From: Bacteroidales bacterium
GTDB taxonomy: Bacteria > Bacteroidota > Bacteroidia > Bacteroidales > UBA932
NCBI GenBank assembly: GCA_024401895.1
Contig: JAKSKE010000004.1
Coordinates: forward strand, 1 to 63,731
Direction of reading: 5' to 3'
Length of the DNA: 63,731 bases
This document shows positions 17,723 to 26,323 of the stretch, one piece after another; position 1 is the first letter of the stretch, and each line of letters begins with the position of its first letter. A program made the translations under genes and the position numbers. The notes under the pieces are model-generated. The model saw only the letters and a list, made by a program, of their open reading frames with translations. It was not told the origin of the DNA and ran no database searches.

Positions 17723-20719
17723 ATGAAAACCAAAGCATTTGTAGTTACCGCTCTGCTTATGGCCTGGGGATTGGCCTGGGGGCAGACTGCCGGGGATTTT
17801 GAATCGGCCTCGGCCATACTCAAGGAAGAAGTGCACGCCAGAAGCACCGTAAAGTCGGGATTCAAGGTGAAGGACGTTAAAGTGCAGAAGAAGAATCTGC
17901 TGGACCTGAACTTTGGAGAATCGCTGTCGGATTACTCCTGGACCGGAGCCGACGTTGCCTGGCTGCGCTCTGAAATCGAGCGCCTGTGGCCGGAAAGTCT
18001 TGCCGCCTACAAGCTGGGAGAGATTTTCTGCGAATCGGTGAACATTAATGAACTCATTGTCGAGAAACCGAACGTGAACGGAATCCCGGTCAAATATGCC
18101 TACGGAGTAAAGGACCCCTTTGCGAAGGTGACGCCCCTGGTTCAGGAAATAGGTGCCCCCAGCTATGCCAAGGGTTTGAGCGGAAGGCATATTTCTCTGT
18201 GGCAGAGCCACGGCAGGTATTATTCGCCGGAAGATGACTGCTGGCAGTGGCAGAGGTCGCTGAACCACCGCACCTGCGAGGATATGTACACCCAGAGCTA
18301 TGTAATTCCCTTCCTTATTCCTATGCTGGAGAATGCCGGGGCTTATGTGATGACACCGCGCGAACGGGACACCCAGATTTTTGAGAGCGTGTGCGACAAT
18401 GACCCGTCTTTTACGCGCCGCCCTTCGGGCTACGACAAGCCCGTGAGGACTTTGGGAAGCTACACCGAGTTCGGGGCCTGGAGTTCGGCCGGGACAGGAT
18501 TCGCCGACTCAAAACAATATTACAGCGGCAACGACAACCCCTTTGAGATGGGAACCGCCCGCCAGGCCGCCTGCGTGAAGGCCGGAAGGGAGGCTACCGC
18601 ATATGCCAGCTGGAAACCCAGCATAAAGACCCCCGGGGCTTACGCCGTGTACGTTTCATACAAGACCGTAGAGGGCAGCACCGACTGCGCCCACTATACC
18701 GTGCATCACAAGGCAGGAGTAAGCCAGTTCTCGGTTAACCAGCAGATAGGCGGCGGAACCTGGATTTATCTGGGAACCTTCGAATTTGACAAGGACAATG
18801 CCGGAGTAACGCTGGACAATGCTGTTCCCGCAGGCAGGAAATACCGCAAGGGAAGCGTCGTTACCGCCGACGCCGTACGCTTTGGAGGCGGAATGGGCAA
18901 GATTGTACGCGGCCCCGAGGATGCTCCGGTGGAAACCTATACGGCATCGGGCTACCCCGCTTTCGTAGAAGGTGCAATGTACTGGATGCAGTGGGCCGGA
19001 GTGACTCCCGACGTTTACAAACAGTGGGAAGACGACTACACCATCGATTATGCCGCCCGCGGAGCCTGGACAAGCTGGATGCTCAAAGACAAGGGCGTAC
19101 CGTTCGACCTGTCCTTAGCCTTCCACACCGACGCCGGAATCACTCCCAACGACAGCACCGTGGGAACCCTTTCCATCTATACTCTTATGGCCAACGACAG
19201 CCGCAAGACCTATAAAGGCATAGACCGTATGAGCGGCCGCCTGTTAGCCAATTACGTTCAGGATGAGATTTGCAACGACATAAGGGCCGACTTCGATTCA
19301 AAGTGGAACAGAAGGCAGCTGTGGAACCGTTCTTACTCGGAGTCCAGGACCACAGAGGTGCCGGGTATGCTGCTGGAACTGCTCTCGCACCAGAATTTCG
19401 GAGATATGAAGCTGGGGCTGGATCCCAGTTTCCGCTTCACCGTATCCCGCGCAATATATAAAGGAATGCTCAAGACCATAAGCCAGCTCTACGGTGTTCC
19501 CTTCGTGGTTCAGCCTCTGCCCGTGAACGGATTCGGCGCAACCCTCACAGCCGAGGGCAAGGCCCTGCTGCAATGGACTCCTGCAGTGGACGAAAAAGAG
19601 CCTACGGCAGTGCCATCGGGCTACCTTGTGCAAACCCGTATCGACAACGGAGTATTCGACGCAGGGTTCTGCGTAAGCGAGCCCAGTGCAACGGTGGACA
19701 TTGAACCGGGACACGTTTACAGTTTCAAGGTAACCGCCTTCAATGAGGGTGGCAAGAGTTTCCCCTCCGAGGTACTGGCAGTTGGCAAGGCTTCCGGCAA
19801 CAGAGGAACCGTCCTTATTGTCAATAACTTCGACCGTCTGTCGGCACCGGCATACCTGGACTCCCCCACCCTTGCGGGATTCTGCGGGCACATCGACTGC
19901 GGAGTTTCCTACGGACAGGAAATTAATTACGTGGGAGAGACTTACGACTTCCTGCGCAATGACCCCTGGAAGGCCAACACCAGCCCGGGAGCAGGCGCAA
20001 ACCATTTCGAATACGCCGGCAAGAAGCTGGCAGGCAACACCTTCGACTTTGTAGCGCTGCACGGAAAGGCCTTGCTGGAATTGGGCTACGACTTTGTTTC
20101 CCAGAGCCATCGCGCCTTTGAGGCGGCGGGATGCCCCGACGGAGTATGCGCCATCGATCTTCTTTGCGGCAAGCAGATTACTACAAAAGTGGGCCGGGGC
20201 GAGGTTGCCAACCGCTACCACGTATTCCCCGCCGAACTTCAGGAACAGCTTCGCAAAAGTGCCGCAAAGGGAATCAATCTTATTGTGAACGGAGCCAACA
20301 TTGCAAGCGACGCCTGGTATCCCATATACGAACTCACCGGAGAAGATGAATATATGAAGAGCGCGCAGGAATTCTGCAGCAACGTACTGGGATACAAGTT
20401 CCACACATATTACGGAAGCTTTACCGGGAAAGTTCATTCTTTCAAGAACGCAATACCCCTGCGTTACGAGCTGAGCATTGTAAGCAAGCCCAACCCCAAG
20501 GTTTACTGCGTAGAGAACCCCGACGGAATAGACCCCGCGTCAGACAAGGCAAAGACTGTCCTGCGCTACACCGGTAACGAAGTGGGAGCGGCCGTCTTCT
20601 TCCAGGGCAACGGCTACAGGAGCGCCTCGTTCGGATTCCCGTTCGAGACGGTCAAGGATTCCAGAAGCGTAAAGAAACTGTTCGAGGGCTGCTTCAGCTA
20701 CTTTGAAAGCAAGGACTAA
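17723..20719 (+). CDS. Secreted N-acetylmuramoyl-L-alanine amidase-like protein with inserted golvesin-type domain and FN3
   Basis: 998-residue secreted protein of the group often annotated as xanthan lyase. Signal peptide to about residue 20. An amidase-like half-domain (residues about 150-225: GRHISLWQSHGRYY, EDMYTQSY, MTPRERD) is interrupted by a golvesin-like beta-sandwich (about 250-390: YYSGNDNPFEMGTAR, YAVYVSYKT, WIYLGTFEFD). The amidase then resumes (about 430-590: LSLAFHTDAG with a metal His, then RTTEVPGMLLELLSHQNFGDM with the catalytic-type Glu). A fibronectin III domain (about 605-690) and a C-terminal alpha/beta domain (GTVLIVNNFDRLSAP onward) follow. Peptidoglycan amidase activity is inferred; xanthan cleavage is not supported. 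Confidence 0.82.
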   Translation: MKTKAFVVTALLMAWGLAWGQTAGDFESASAILKEEVHARSTVKSGFKVKDVKVQKKNLLDLNFGESLSDYSWTGADVAWLRSEIERLWPESLAAYKLGEIFCESVNINELIVEKPNVNGIPVKYAYGVKDPFAKVTPLVQEIGAPSYAKGLSGRHISLWQSHGRYYSPEDDCWQWQRSLNHRTCEDMYTQSYVIPFLIPMLENAGAYVMTPRERDTQIFESVCDNDPSFTRRPSGYDKPVRTLGSYTEFGAWSSAGTGFADSKQYYSGNDNPFEMGTARQAACVKAGREATAYASWKPSIKTPGAYAVYVSYKTVEGSTDCAHYTVHHKAGVSQFSVNQQIGGGTWIYLGTFEFDKDNAGVTLDNAVPAGRKYRKGSVVTADAVRFGGGMGKIVRGPEDAPVETYTASGYPAFVEGAMYWMQWAGVTPDVYKQWEDDYTIDYAARGAWTSWMLKDKGVPFDLSLAFHTDAGITPNDSTVGTLSIYTLMANDSRKTYKGIDRMSGRLLANYVQDEICNDIRADFDSKWNRRQLWNRSYSESRTTEVPGMLLELLSHQNFGDMKLGLDPSFRFTVSRAIYKGMLKTISQLYGVPFVVQPLPVNGFGATLTAEGKALLQWTPAVDEKEPTAVPSGYLVQTRIDNGVFDAGFCVSEPSATVDIEPGHVYSFKVTAFNEGGKSFPSEVLAVGKASGNRGTVLIVNNFDRLSAPAYLDSPTLAGFCGHIDCGVSYGQEINYVGETYDFLRNDPWKANTSPGAGANHFEYAGKKLAGNTFDFVALHGKALLELGYDFVSQSHRAFEAAGCPDGVCAIDLLCGKQITTKVGRGEVANRYHVFPAELQEQLRKSAAKGINLIVNGANIASDAWYPIYELTGEDEYMKSAQEFCSNVLGYKFHTYYGSFTGKVHSFKNAIPLRYELSIVSKPNPKVYCVENPDGIDPASDKAKTVLRYTGNEVGAAVFFQGNGYRSASFGFPFETVKDSRSVKKLFEGCFSYFESKD

Positions 20720-21546
20720 AGGCTTGCAATCATAGCCGCGAACAGTTCAGACATTTTTTTGGCGGCGTGGTCGGCTTGTTCGACCACGCCGTCGGCGTCA
20801 TTGAGGTTACGTTTTACGTTTTGAGTGTTGGCACAATTGGTTACAACGGACATTCCGAACACCCTGATGCCTGAATGACGGGCCACTATTACCTCGGGAA
20901 CGGTTGACATACCAAGAAGGTCGGCCCCTATGGCGCGATAGAAGCGCACTTCTGCCGGCGTCTCATAGGTGGGGCCTGTACTGGCGAAATAAACTCCGCG
21001 GCGCAGGCTCATACCCAGCTTTTCCGCCTCCTCGAAAGCCAGTTTCTGGAGGTCGAGGTCGTAGGCGCAGGTCATATCGGGGAAGCGCGGGCCCAATTCC
21101 TCGAAGTTCTTGCCTATGAGCGGATTGGGGATATTGGAGATATGGTCGTAGATTACCGCCAGGTCTCCGACTTTGAAGTCGGGATTGCAGGCTCCGGCAG
21201 CATTGGAAGCGAAAAGGTATTCAACTCCAAGGGCCTTCATTACCCTTATTCCCAGGGTCACCTCCTCCATTCTGTAACCTTCGTAAAAATGGAAACGGCC
21301 CTGCATTGCGAGCACGCATTTGCCGCCGAGGAAACCGCAGATATAATTTCCCTTGTGCCCCACGGCCGTAGATACGGGAAAGAAAGGAATCTCCCTGTAA
21401 GGGATTGTAACAGGATCCTGAATCTGTTCGCCCAGGCGGCCCAGGCCGCTGCCCAGTACAATACCCACCTTGGGAACACGCTCGCCTATAATGGCCTTTA
21501 CATAAGCCGCGGCGTCTTTGATTTTAAGCAGTCTTTCGTCTGTCAT
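20716..21546 (-). CDS. Purine-nucleoside phosphorylase
   Basis: 276-residue trimeric-type PNP cleaving purine nucleosides with phosphate. Motifs: VGIVLGSGLGRLG (phosphate/ribose site), AVGHKGNY, MQGRFHFYEGY, FASNAAGACN (AGG/AGA loop), GPTYETPAEVRFYRAIGADLLGMSTVPEV and MSVVTNCAN with the base-binding Asn. Its start codon overlaps the stop of the upstream amidohydrolase by 4 nt, indicating translational coupling. Its stop overlaps the end of the convergent amidase-like gene by 4 nt. Together with the deaminase it forms a purine-salvage pair. Confidence 0.95.
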   Translation of the reverse strand: MTDERLLKIKDAAAYVKAIIGERVPKVGIVLGSGLGRLGEQIQDPVTIPYREIPFFPVSTAVGHKGNYICGFLGGKCVLAMQGRFHFYEGYRMEEVTLGIRVMKALGVEYLFASNAAGACNPDFKVGDLAVIYDHISNIPNPLIGKNFEELGPRFPDMTCAYDLDLQKLAFEEAEKLGMSLRRGVYFASTGPTYETPAEVRFYRAIGADLLGMSTVPEVIVARHSGIRVFGMSVVTNCANTQNVKRNLNDADGVVEQADHAAKKMSELFAAMIASL

Positions 21547-22820
21547 ACGTCTTTAAGTTTAGAAAGGACCTTTTTGGCCTCGTGAATAATGTCTCTCTCC
21601 CCTTCTATCTCGCGGTGCCTCATTACAAAACGCCCATTGGCAATGACGGAGTCTATGCAGTCGGAGTGAGCCGAGTACACCAGGTTCGCAAGGAACGGAC
21701 CGGGAGAGAGGAAATAGGTGCTGTCGGTTTCAACTATGGAGATGTCGGCTACCGCACCTTCCACGATTCGTCCTCCGTTGAAGCGGAGAGCCTTTGCACC
21801 GTTTACGGTGGCCATATCAAGCAGTTGCGGAAGGGGCATTGCCGAAGGGTCGTTTCTCCAGGCTTTCTGGAACAGGGCCGAGGTCTTCATTGCCTCGAGC
21901 ATATCCAGATTGTTGGAGGAAGCGCAGCCGTCTGTACCTATGCACATATTGATGCCGGCATCGCGCATTTCGTTATAGAGGAAGCGGTACCCCGACGACA
22001 GTTTTGTATTTGAGTTTATGTTATGTATGCAATGTGCTCCGGCATTTGCGAGCAGCTCTATGTCGTGCGGGGTGAGCCACAGGGTGTGAGCGGCCAGAAG
22101 ACGGTTGTTGAGCACCCCCAGTTCGTGCAGGTATTCCACAGGTGTGAGCCCCCCGTGTGCCGCCTTGCAGTCTTCGACCTCTTTACGGGTCTCGCTCAGA
22201 TGGATGTGCAGGTTAAGATTGTGCTTTGTGGCAAAATCGGATATCCAGCATATCATTTCTTCGCTCACAGAGTAAATGGCGTGGAAGGCGACTTCGTAGA
22301 TGGAGTTGTCGTTCCAGCCGAGAGCCTGGCTGTAGAGTCTTTCGCACTGCTCCTTCTGCCTTTCGGCCTCGTTCCTGTCGCCCAAGTCGAGGATATCGTA
22401 ACCCAGAGCGGGACGAAGCCCCATTTCCACCGCAGCCCTGTGCGCCTCGGGGAAATGCCAGTACTGGTCGTTGAAGGTGGTTGTTCCGGTGCGGATCATT
22501 TCCAGACAGGCAACCTTGGTACCCCAGTAAACGAATTCGGAGTCTATATTTTCCTCGACCTTCCAGATTTTGGCAAGCCACTGCGGGAAGAGCATATCTT
22601 CACCTATGCCCCTCAAAAGCGACATTGCGGCGTGCGTGTGCATATTCACGAAGCCGGGAAGAGCGACCTTGTCGCTGCAGTCCATAAACTCTATGTCCCC
22701 GCTCAGAGGCCAGGACAAACTCGAGCCGGCGGGCTCTATGCGCACGATGAGTCCGTTGTCGATAAAAATATCCCTTGCCTGCGAATCAAGGGTTATGTTA
22801 CGCAAGAGAATGGCTCCCAT
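21543..22820 (-). CDS. Amidohydrolase, S-adenosylhomocysteine/methylthioadenosine (adenosine-type) deaminase
   Basis: 425-residue metal-dependent hydrolase of the MtaD/SsnA group. Metal site: NMHTHAAMSLLRG (HxH), LHIHLSET with the next His, LLAAHTLWLTPHD, and metal-binding Asp in CIGTDGCASSNNLD. N- and C-terminal beta-sandwich strands frame the barrel (LLRNITLDSQ at the start, ISIVETDSTYFLSPG near the end). The family deaminates SAH, MTA or adenosine; coupling to PNP suggests an adenosine-to-inosine-to-hypoxanthine salvage route. It overlaps PNP by 4 nt and the upstream DUF3276 gene by 1 nt, so the three genes form an operon. Exact substrate is unproven. Confidence 0.9.
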   Translation of the reverse strand: MGAILLRNITLDSQARDIFIDNGLIVRIEPAGSSLSWPLSGDIEFMDCSDKVALPGFVNMHTHAAMSLLRGIGEDMLFPQWLAKIWKVEENIDSEFVYWGTKVACLEMIRTGTTTFNDQYWHFPEAHRAAVEMGLRPALGYDILDLGDRNEAERQKEQCERLYSQALGWNDNSIYEVAFHAIYSVSEEMICWISDFATKHNLNLHIHLSETRKEVEDCKAAHGGLTPVEYLHELGVLNNRLLAAHTLWLTPHDIELLANAGAHCIHNINSNTKLSSGYRFLYNEMRDAGINMCIGTDGCASSNNLDMLEAMKTSALFQKAWRNDPSAMPLPQLLDMATVNGAKALRFNGGRIVEGAVADISIVETDSTYFLSPGPFLANLVYSAHSDCIDSVIANGRFVMRHREIEGERDIIHEAKKVLSKLKDV

Positions 22821-23140
22821 TAAAGTTCGTCGAAGTCCACGTCGGAGTATCTATCGTCTTCACTGCGCTGGGGAATTTCCCCGTGAAAACAATTGTCCTT
22901 GATGTATTCGACAACTTCACCGAGAGCGTCCCTGAACTTTTCAAAGTCTTCCTTATAAAGGAAAATCTTGTGCTTGTCGTAAGCAAAAGTGCCGTCGGGA
23001 TTGGTCCTGCGCTTACTTTCTGTGATGGTAAGGTAGAAGTCCTTCCCTCCGCGGGTAGATTTTACATCAAAAAAATAGGTTCTTTTGCCAGCACGCACCG
23101 GCTTTGAGTAAACATCGTCGTCCTCTTTGTACATAATCAT
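22820..23140 (-). CDS. PurA-like single-stranded nucleic-acid-binding protein (DUF3276)
   Basis: 106-residue protein matching the Bacteroidetes/Spirochaete PUR-domain family: SKPVRAGKRTYFFDVKSTR, FYLTITESKRR, KHKIFLYKEDFEKFRDALGEVVEYI, and an acidic tail. PUR repeats bind ssDNA or RNA; the Borrelia homologue is a regulator. It heads the purine-salvage operon, its TAA sharing one base with the next ATG. A second ATG two codons in (23134) is an equally plausible start. On the minus strand a TAAATTTG box at 23164-23171 lies about 30 nt upstream. Confidence 0.9.
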   Translation of the reverse strand: MIMYKEDDDVYSKPVRAGKRTYFFDVKSTRGGKDFYLTITESKRRTNPDGTFAYDKHKIFLYKEDFEKFRDALGEVVEYIKDNCFHGEIPQRSEDDRYSDVDFDEL

Positions 23141-23192
23141 TTTTTATTAGAGGTTAGTTCTAGCAAATTTATGATAATTTTATCAATAGTGC

Positions 23193-23200
23193 TATATTTG
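23193..23200 (+). promoter_or_regulatory. -7 box for the nusB operon
   Basis: TATATTTG fits TAnnTTTG, 20 nt upstream of the nusB ATG at 23221. The expected -33 position reads TATG, a weak match to TTTG. A minus-strand TAAATTTG at 23164-23171 probably serves the divergent PurA-like gene. Confidence 0.55.
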
Positions 23201-23220
23201 CATTAAAATTGTTTGAAAAA

Positions 23221-24135
23221 ATGCTCGGTAGAAGAATCCTACGCATAAAGGCCTTTAAGACAGTCTATAGTTTCGCAGAGAACAGGAGTATGACCCTGAA
23301 GGAAGCCGCTGCCCAACTCAACAAGTCCTGTGAGGCCACCAGAGACCTTTACCTTCTTATGCTTTCCCTGCCCGTGGCCGTTACCGCAGAGGCGCTTTCG
23401 AGAATCGAGGCTGCCCGTGGAAAGTTCAATCCCACCGAAGAGGAACGTCACCCCAATCTTAGATTCACCAACAACTCCATAGCCCGCATCCTTGGAAACG
23501 ACACAGAATTCAATTCCATCCTGAAAAAGAAAAAGTTCAGCTGGGACCAGAGCGACGTGCTTCTGAGGCATCTGTACGAGAACCTGAAACAGAGAGACTA
23601 CTACCGGCGCTATATGGAAGCGCCCGAATGCACCCCGCGTATGGACGCCCAGCTGTGGGTTAAATTCTTCGAGCAGGAACTGGTTGACAATCCCGACCTG
23701 GAGCCCATCCTGGAAGATATGAACATCTGGTGGAACGACGACCTAGCCTATGCCCTCACACGGGCCTGCAAAACCGTGGAAGACCTTGCAAAGGGAAAAC
23801 AGTGGGAGATGCCCGAGCTTTACCAGAGCGATATGAAAGACGCCCCGGGCCTGGATGACGACAGTGCCTTTGTACACAAACTGGTGGAAAGGGCCGTGGC
23901 CGGCTATGACAGGTACTGCGAAAGCATTGCGCAACGCACTCCCAAGTGGGACCTGAGCAGAATATGCACCACCGACCTGGTGCTCATAGCCTGCGGACTG
24001 GCCGAGTGGGAACTCTACCCGCAGACCCCCGTGAAGATAATAATAAACGAATACGTGGAGATTGCCAAGTTCTACAGCACTCCCGAATCCCGCGCCTTCG
24101 TTAACGGAATACTGGATAAATTAATCAATAAATAG
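23221..24135 (+). CDS. nusB: Transcription antitermination protein NusB (long Bacteroidetes form)
   Basis: 304-residue protein. The C-terminal ~130 residues match NusB: FVHKLVERAVAGYDRYCESIAQRTPKWDLSRICTTDLVLIACGLAEWEL, then PVKIIINEYVEIAKFYSTPESRAFVNGILDKL. The N-terminal ~170 residues are an alpha-helical extension seen in Bacteroidetes NusB and absent from the ~140-residue E. coli form. It begins MLGRRILRIKAFKTVY, resembling a second, diverged NusB N-terminus. NusB binds boxA RNA with NusE in rRNA antitermination. The ATG at 23221 is preferred to a TTG four codons upstream. It is followed 2 nt later by yajC. Confidence 0.93.
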   Translation: MLGRRILRIKAFKTVYSFAENRSMTLKEAAAQLNKSCEATRDLYLLMLSLPVAVTAEALSRIEAARGKFNPTEEERHPNLRFTNNSIARILGNDTEFNSILKKKKFSWDQSDVLLRHLYENLKQRDYYRRYMEAPECTPRMDAQLWVKFFEQELVDNPDLEPILEDMNIWWNDDLAYALTRACKTVEDLAKGKQWEMPELYQSDMKDAPGLDDDSAFVHKLVERAVAGYDRYCESIAQRTPKWDLSRICTTDLVLIACGLAEWELYPQTPVKIIINEYVEIAKFYSTPESRAFVNGILDKLINK

Positions 24136-24137
24136 GT

Positions 24138-24458
24138 ATGATATCAATTTTAGACGCAGCTCCCGCAGCAGCACAAGGAATGGGTTCAGGCTCAATGACC
24201 TGGATTATGCTTATTCTCATTTTCGTCATTATGTGGCTCTTTATGATCAGGCCTCAGCGCAAGCAGCAGAAGCAGATCGAAGAAATGAGAGCGGCCCTCA
24301 AGAAAGGCGACAAGGTAATTACCGCCGGCGGAATCAAGGGCGTAATAGCCGAAATTGACAAGAATGACATCCTCATCAAAGTTGACGGAGAAGTTAAACT
24401 GCGCGTTGACAGGAACAGTGTAAACCTCGACGCATCGGATGCCAAGGGAACAAAATAG
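24138..24458 (+). CDS. yajC: Preprotein translocase subunit YajC
   Basis: 106-residue single-pass inner-membrane protein: short N-terminus, one helix (WIMLILIFVIMWLFMI), the family motif RPQRKQQKQ, then a soluble domain GDKVITAGGIKGVIAEIDKND. YajC associates with SecDF in protein export. It is the second gene of the nusB operon, and its last 20 nt overlap the YbbR-domain gene. Confidence 0.95.
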   Translation: MISILDAAPAAAQGMGSGSMTWIMLILIFVIMWLFMIRPQRKQQKQIEEMRAALKKGDKVITAGGIKGVIAEIDKNDILIKVDGEVKLRVDRNSVNLDASDAKGTK

Positions 24459-25392
24459 CAATACCGGCAACATACGGGCAATGGGCGTGGCGCTCATCAT
24501 CTCGGTCATTGCCTGGTTCGCTTACAACCTCAATAAAGAATATACCGAGGTTGTAAGTGTGTTTGTGTATGCCCAAAGCGACATTGAAGGCAGGTCCGAC
24601 ATAAGTTCAAATTCATCCCAGGTATCGGCCAAGGTAAAGGCCAGCGGCTATTATCTGTTCAACCAACGGCTGTCGAGCCGAAAGCCAAAGACCATAAAGA
24701 TAGCTTCCGACGACCTGAAGAGTGTGGGGGAAGACCTTTATGAGATTCCCGAAAAGGAGCTCGACAAATATTTCGAGACTTTCTTTTCGTCGGAGGCGAG
24801 GTTGGAAAACTATCAGATGAACAGCGTACAGTTCCGCTTTATGCCCGAGCACTACAAGAAAGTGCCCATAACGGCCGTGATGAGCATCAAATACTCTCCG
24901 CAGTATATGAACAACGGCGGGGTGCAGCTCTCCCCCGACCACGTAACGGTTTACGGAGACCCCGCGAGACTCGATGAGATAGACCAGATATTCACCTCGG
25001 CCATTGACCTTGAGGACGTGAAAGGCAACGTGAACGGAACCGTTTATCTGGAAAATCCGGGAGGAGTGAGGCTGTCCGAGGAAGAGACCCTGTATTCGCT
25101 GGAAGTAATGCGTTACTTCGAGGTGTCCCGCAAAGTTCAAGTGCGGCTCCGTAACGTACCCAGCGGTGTAAGGCTCACAGTCTTTCCCAAAACGGTGGAC
25201 GTGACATTCCGCTGCCCCTTCCCTTACCGCGACGACCCGGCAGAAAACATACTGTTCTACGTAGATTACGAGGAATATCTGTCGTCCTTCACTGGAAAGT
25301 GCGTGATACGCAGCGAAAAAAGGACAGACGATATGATAAGCTATTCGGTCTCTCCCGAGATTTGTGACTGTCTTGCCATTGCCGACGAATAA
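24439..25392 (+). CDS. YbbR-domain (CdaR-like) membrane-anchored protein
   Basis: 317-residue protein with one N-terminal helix (GVALIISVIAWFAYNL) followed by extracytoplasmic YbbR-type beta domains; the segment VPITAVMSIKYSPQYMNNG, SPDHVTVYGDPARLDEID, FTSAIDLEDVKGN is the clear repeat. In Firmicutes YbbR/CdaR regulates the diadenylate cyclase CdaA; here no cdaA is in sight and the gene is sandwiched between yajC and coaE. It overlaps yajC by 20 nt and shares one base with coaE. Confidence 0.87.
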   Translation: MPREQNSNTGNIRAMGVALIISVIAWFAYNLNKEYTEVVSVFVYAQSDIEGRSDISSNSSQVSAKVKASGYYLFNQRLSSRKPKTIKIASDDLKSVGEDLYEIPEKELDKYFETFFSSEARLENYQMNSVQFRFMPEHYKKVPITAVMSIKYSPQYMNNGGVQLSPDHVTVYGDPARLDEIDQIFTSAIDLEDVKGNVNGTVYLENPGGVRLSEEETLYSLEVMRYFEVSRKVQVRLRNVPSGVRLTVFPKTVDVTFRCPFPYRDDPAENILFYVDYEEYLSSFTGKCVIRSEKRTDDMISYSVSPEICDCLAIADE

Positions 25393-25919
25393 TGAAGACT
25401 ATTCTTATCACAGGCCCCATTGGAGGCGGGAAATCGCAGGTCTGCCGCATTTTGCAGGCCAAAGGGTATCCGGTGTATGATTCCGACTCCCGCACGAAGG
25501 AACTTTACAGAAGCAGGAAGGGCCTTACCGAACTGCTGGAGAAGGAACTCGGAGTGAAGATGGAGAATCTGGGAATAATATTCACCGACAGCGACAAGAG
25601 AGAGAGGCTGGAGAAAATCGTGTATCCCCTGGTAAGGGAGGATTTTGAAAATTTCAGGGCGGCACAGAAGGGCTGCACCGCCGTTTTTCTGGAATCGGCG
25701 ACAGCCTGGAACAAGCCTCAGTTCAGCGGATGCTTCGACTCGGTATGGCTGGTGGACGCCCCCTTCGAGACAAGGGCCGGGCGCAATCCGAAGGCTCTGC
25801 AGAGGAATTCGGTTCAGAATTTCGACGGCCTTGAGGCCGACATTACGATAATCAACGACTCTTCGGTTGAAGAGTTGCAACGAAAAATTGAAACAATATT
25901 ATGGAAAAAACAGATTTAG
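25392..25919 (+). CDS. coaE: Dephospho-CoA kinase
   Basis: 175-residue P-loop kinase that phosphorylates dephospho-CoA in the last step of CoA synthesis. Walker A is TGPIGGGKSQVC; the CoA-binding segment is GYPVYDSDSRTKEL, then VYPLVREDFENF, FLESAT and VWLVDAPFETRAGRN. The protein is slightly short (typical 190-205), with a reduced LID/C-terminal helix. Start overlaps the ybbR stop by one base (TAATG), and its end overlaps the DUF5606 gene by 19 nt. Confidence 0.92.
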   Translation: MKTILITGPIGGGKSQVCRILQAKGYPVYDSDSRTKELYRSRKGLTELLEKELGVKMENLGIIFTDSDKRERLEKIVYPLVREDFENFRAAQKGCTAVFLESATAWNKPQFSGCFDSVWLVDAPFETRAGRNPKALQRNSVQNFDGLEADITIINDSSVEELQRKIETILWKKQI

Positions 25920-26323
25920 CAAAGATTCTTTCAGCATCCGGTTATCACGGGCTGTACCGTTTCATAGCACAGGCCCGCAACGGCGCCGTAGCCGAAGCCC
26001 TGGAAAACGGGAAGAGACTCATATTCCCTTCAAATTCACGCATTACCAGTTTGGAAGACATAGCAATCTACACTTCTGAGGGCGAGCTCAAGCTCGGCAA
26101 AGTGTTCACAAAGATGGCAGAAGTGCTGGAAGGCAAGGAAGCCCCCGGTTCAAAGTCGGCCGAGAAAGACATTCGCGCCGTGTTTGAGAAGGCGGTGCCG
26201 AACTATGACGCCGACCGCTTCTACATCTCACATATGAAAAAGGTTGTTGACTGGTATAACGAACTTCTGAAGCACGCTTCACTGGAGTTTGTGACCGACG
26301 AAGACCGTGAGAAAGAAGCTTAG
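25901..26323 (+). CDS. DUF5606 protein
   Basis: 140-residue conserved Bacteroidetes protein beginning DLAKILSASGYHGLYRFIAQARNG, then GKRLIFPSNSRITSLEDIAIYTSEGELKLGKVF. The first ~70 residues look like a small beta-rich domain; the remainder is helical. It has no signal peptide. It overlaps coaE by 19 nt and rimO by 17 nt, so it is translated as part of the same operon. Function unknown. Confidence 0.85.
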   Translation: MEKTDLAKILSASGYHGLYRFIAQARNGAVAEALENGKRLIFPSNSRITSLEDIAIYTSEGELKLGKVFTKMAEVLEGKEAPGSKSAEKDIRAVFEKAVPNYDADRFYISHMKKVVDWYNELLKHASLEFVTDEDREKEA

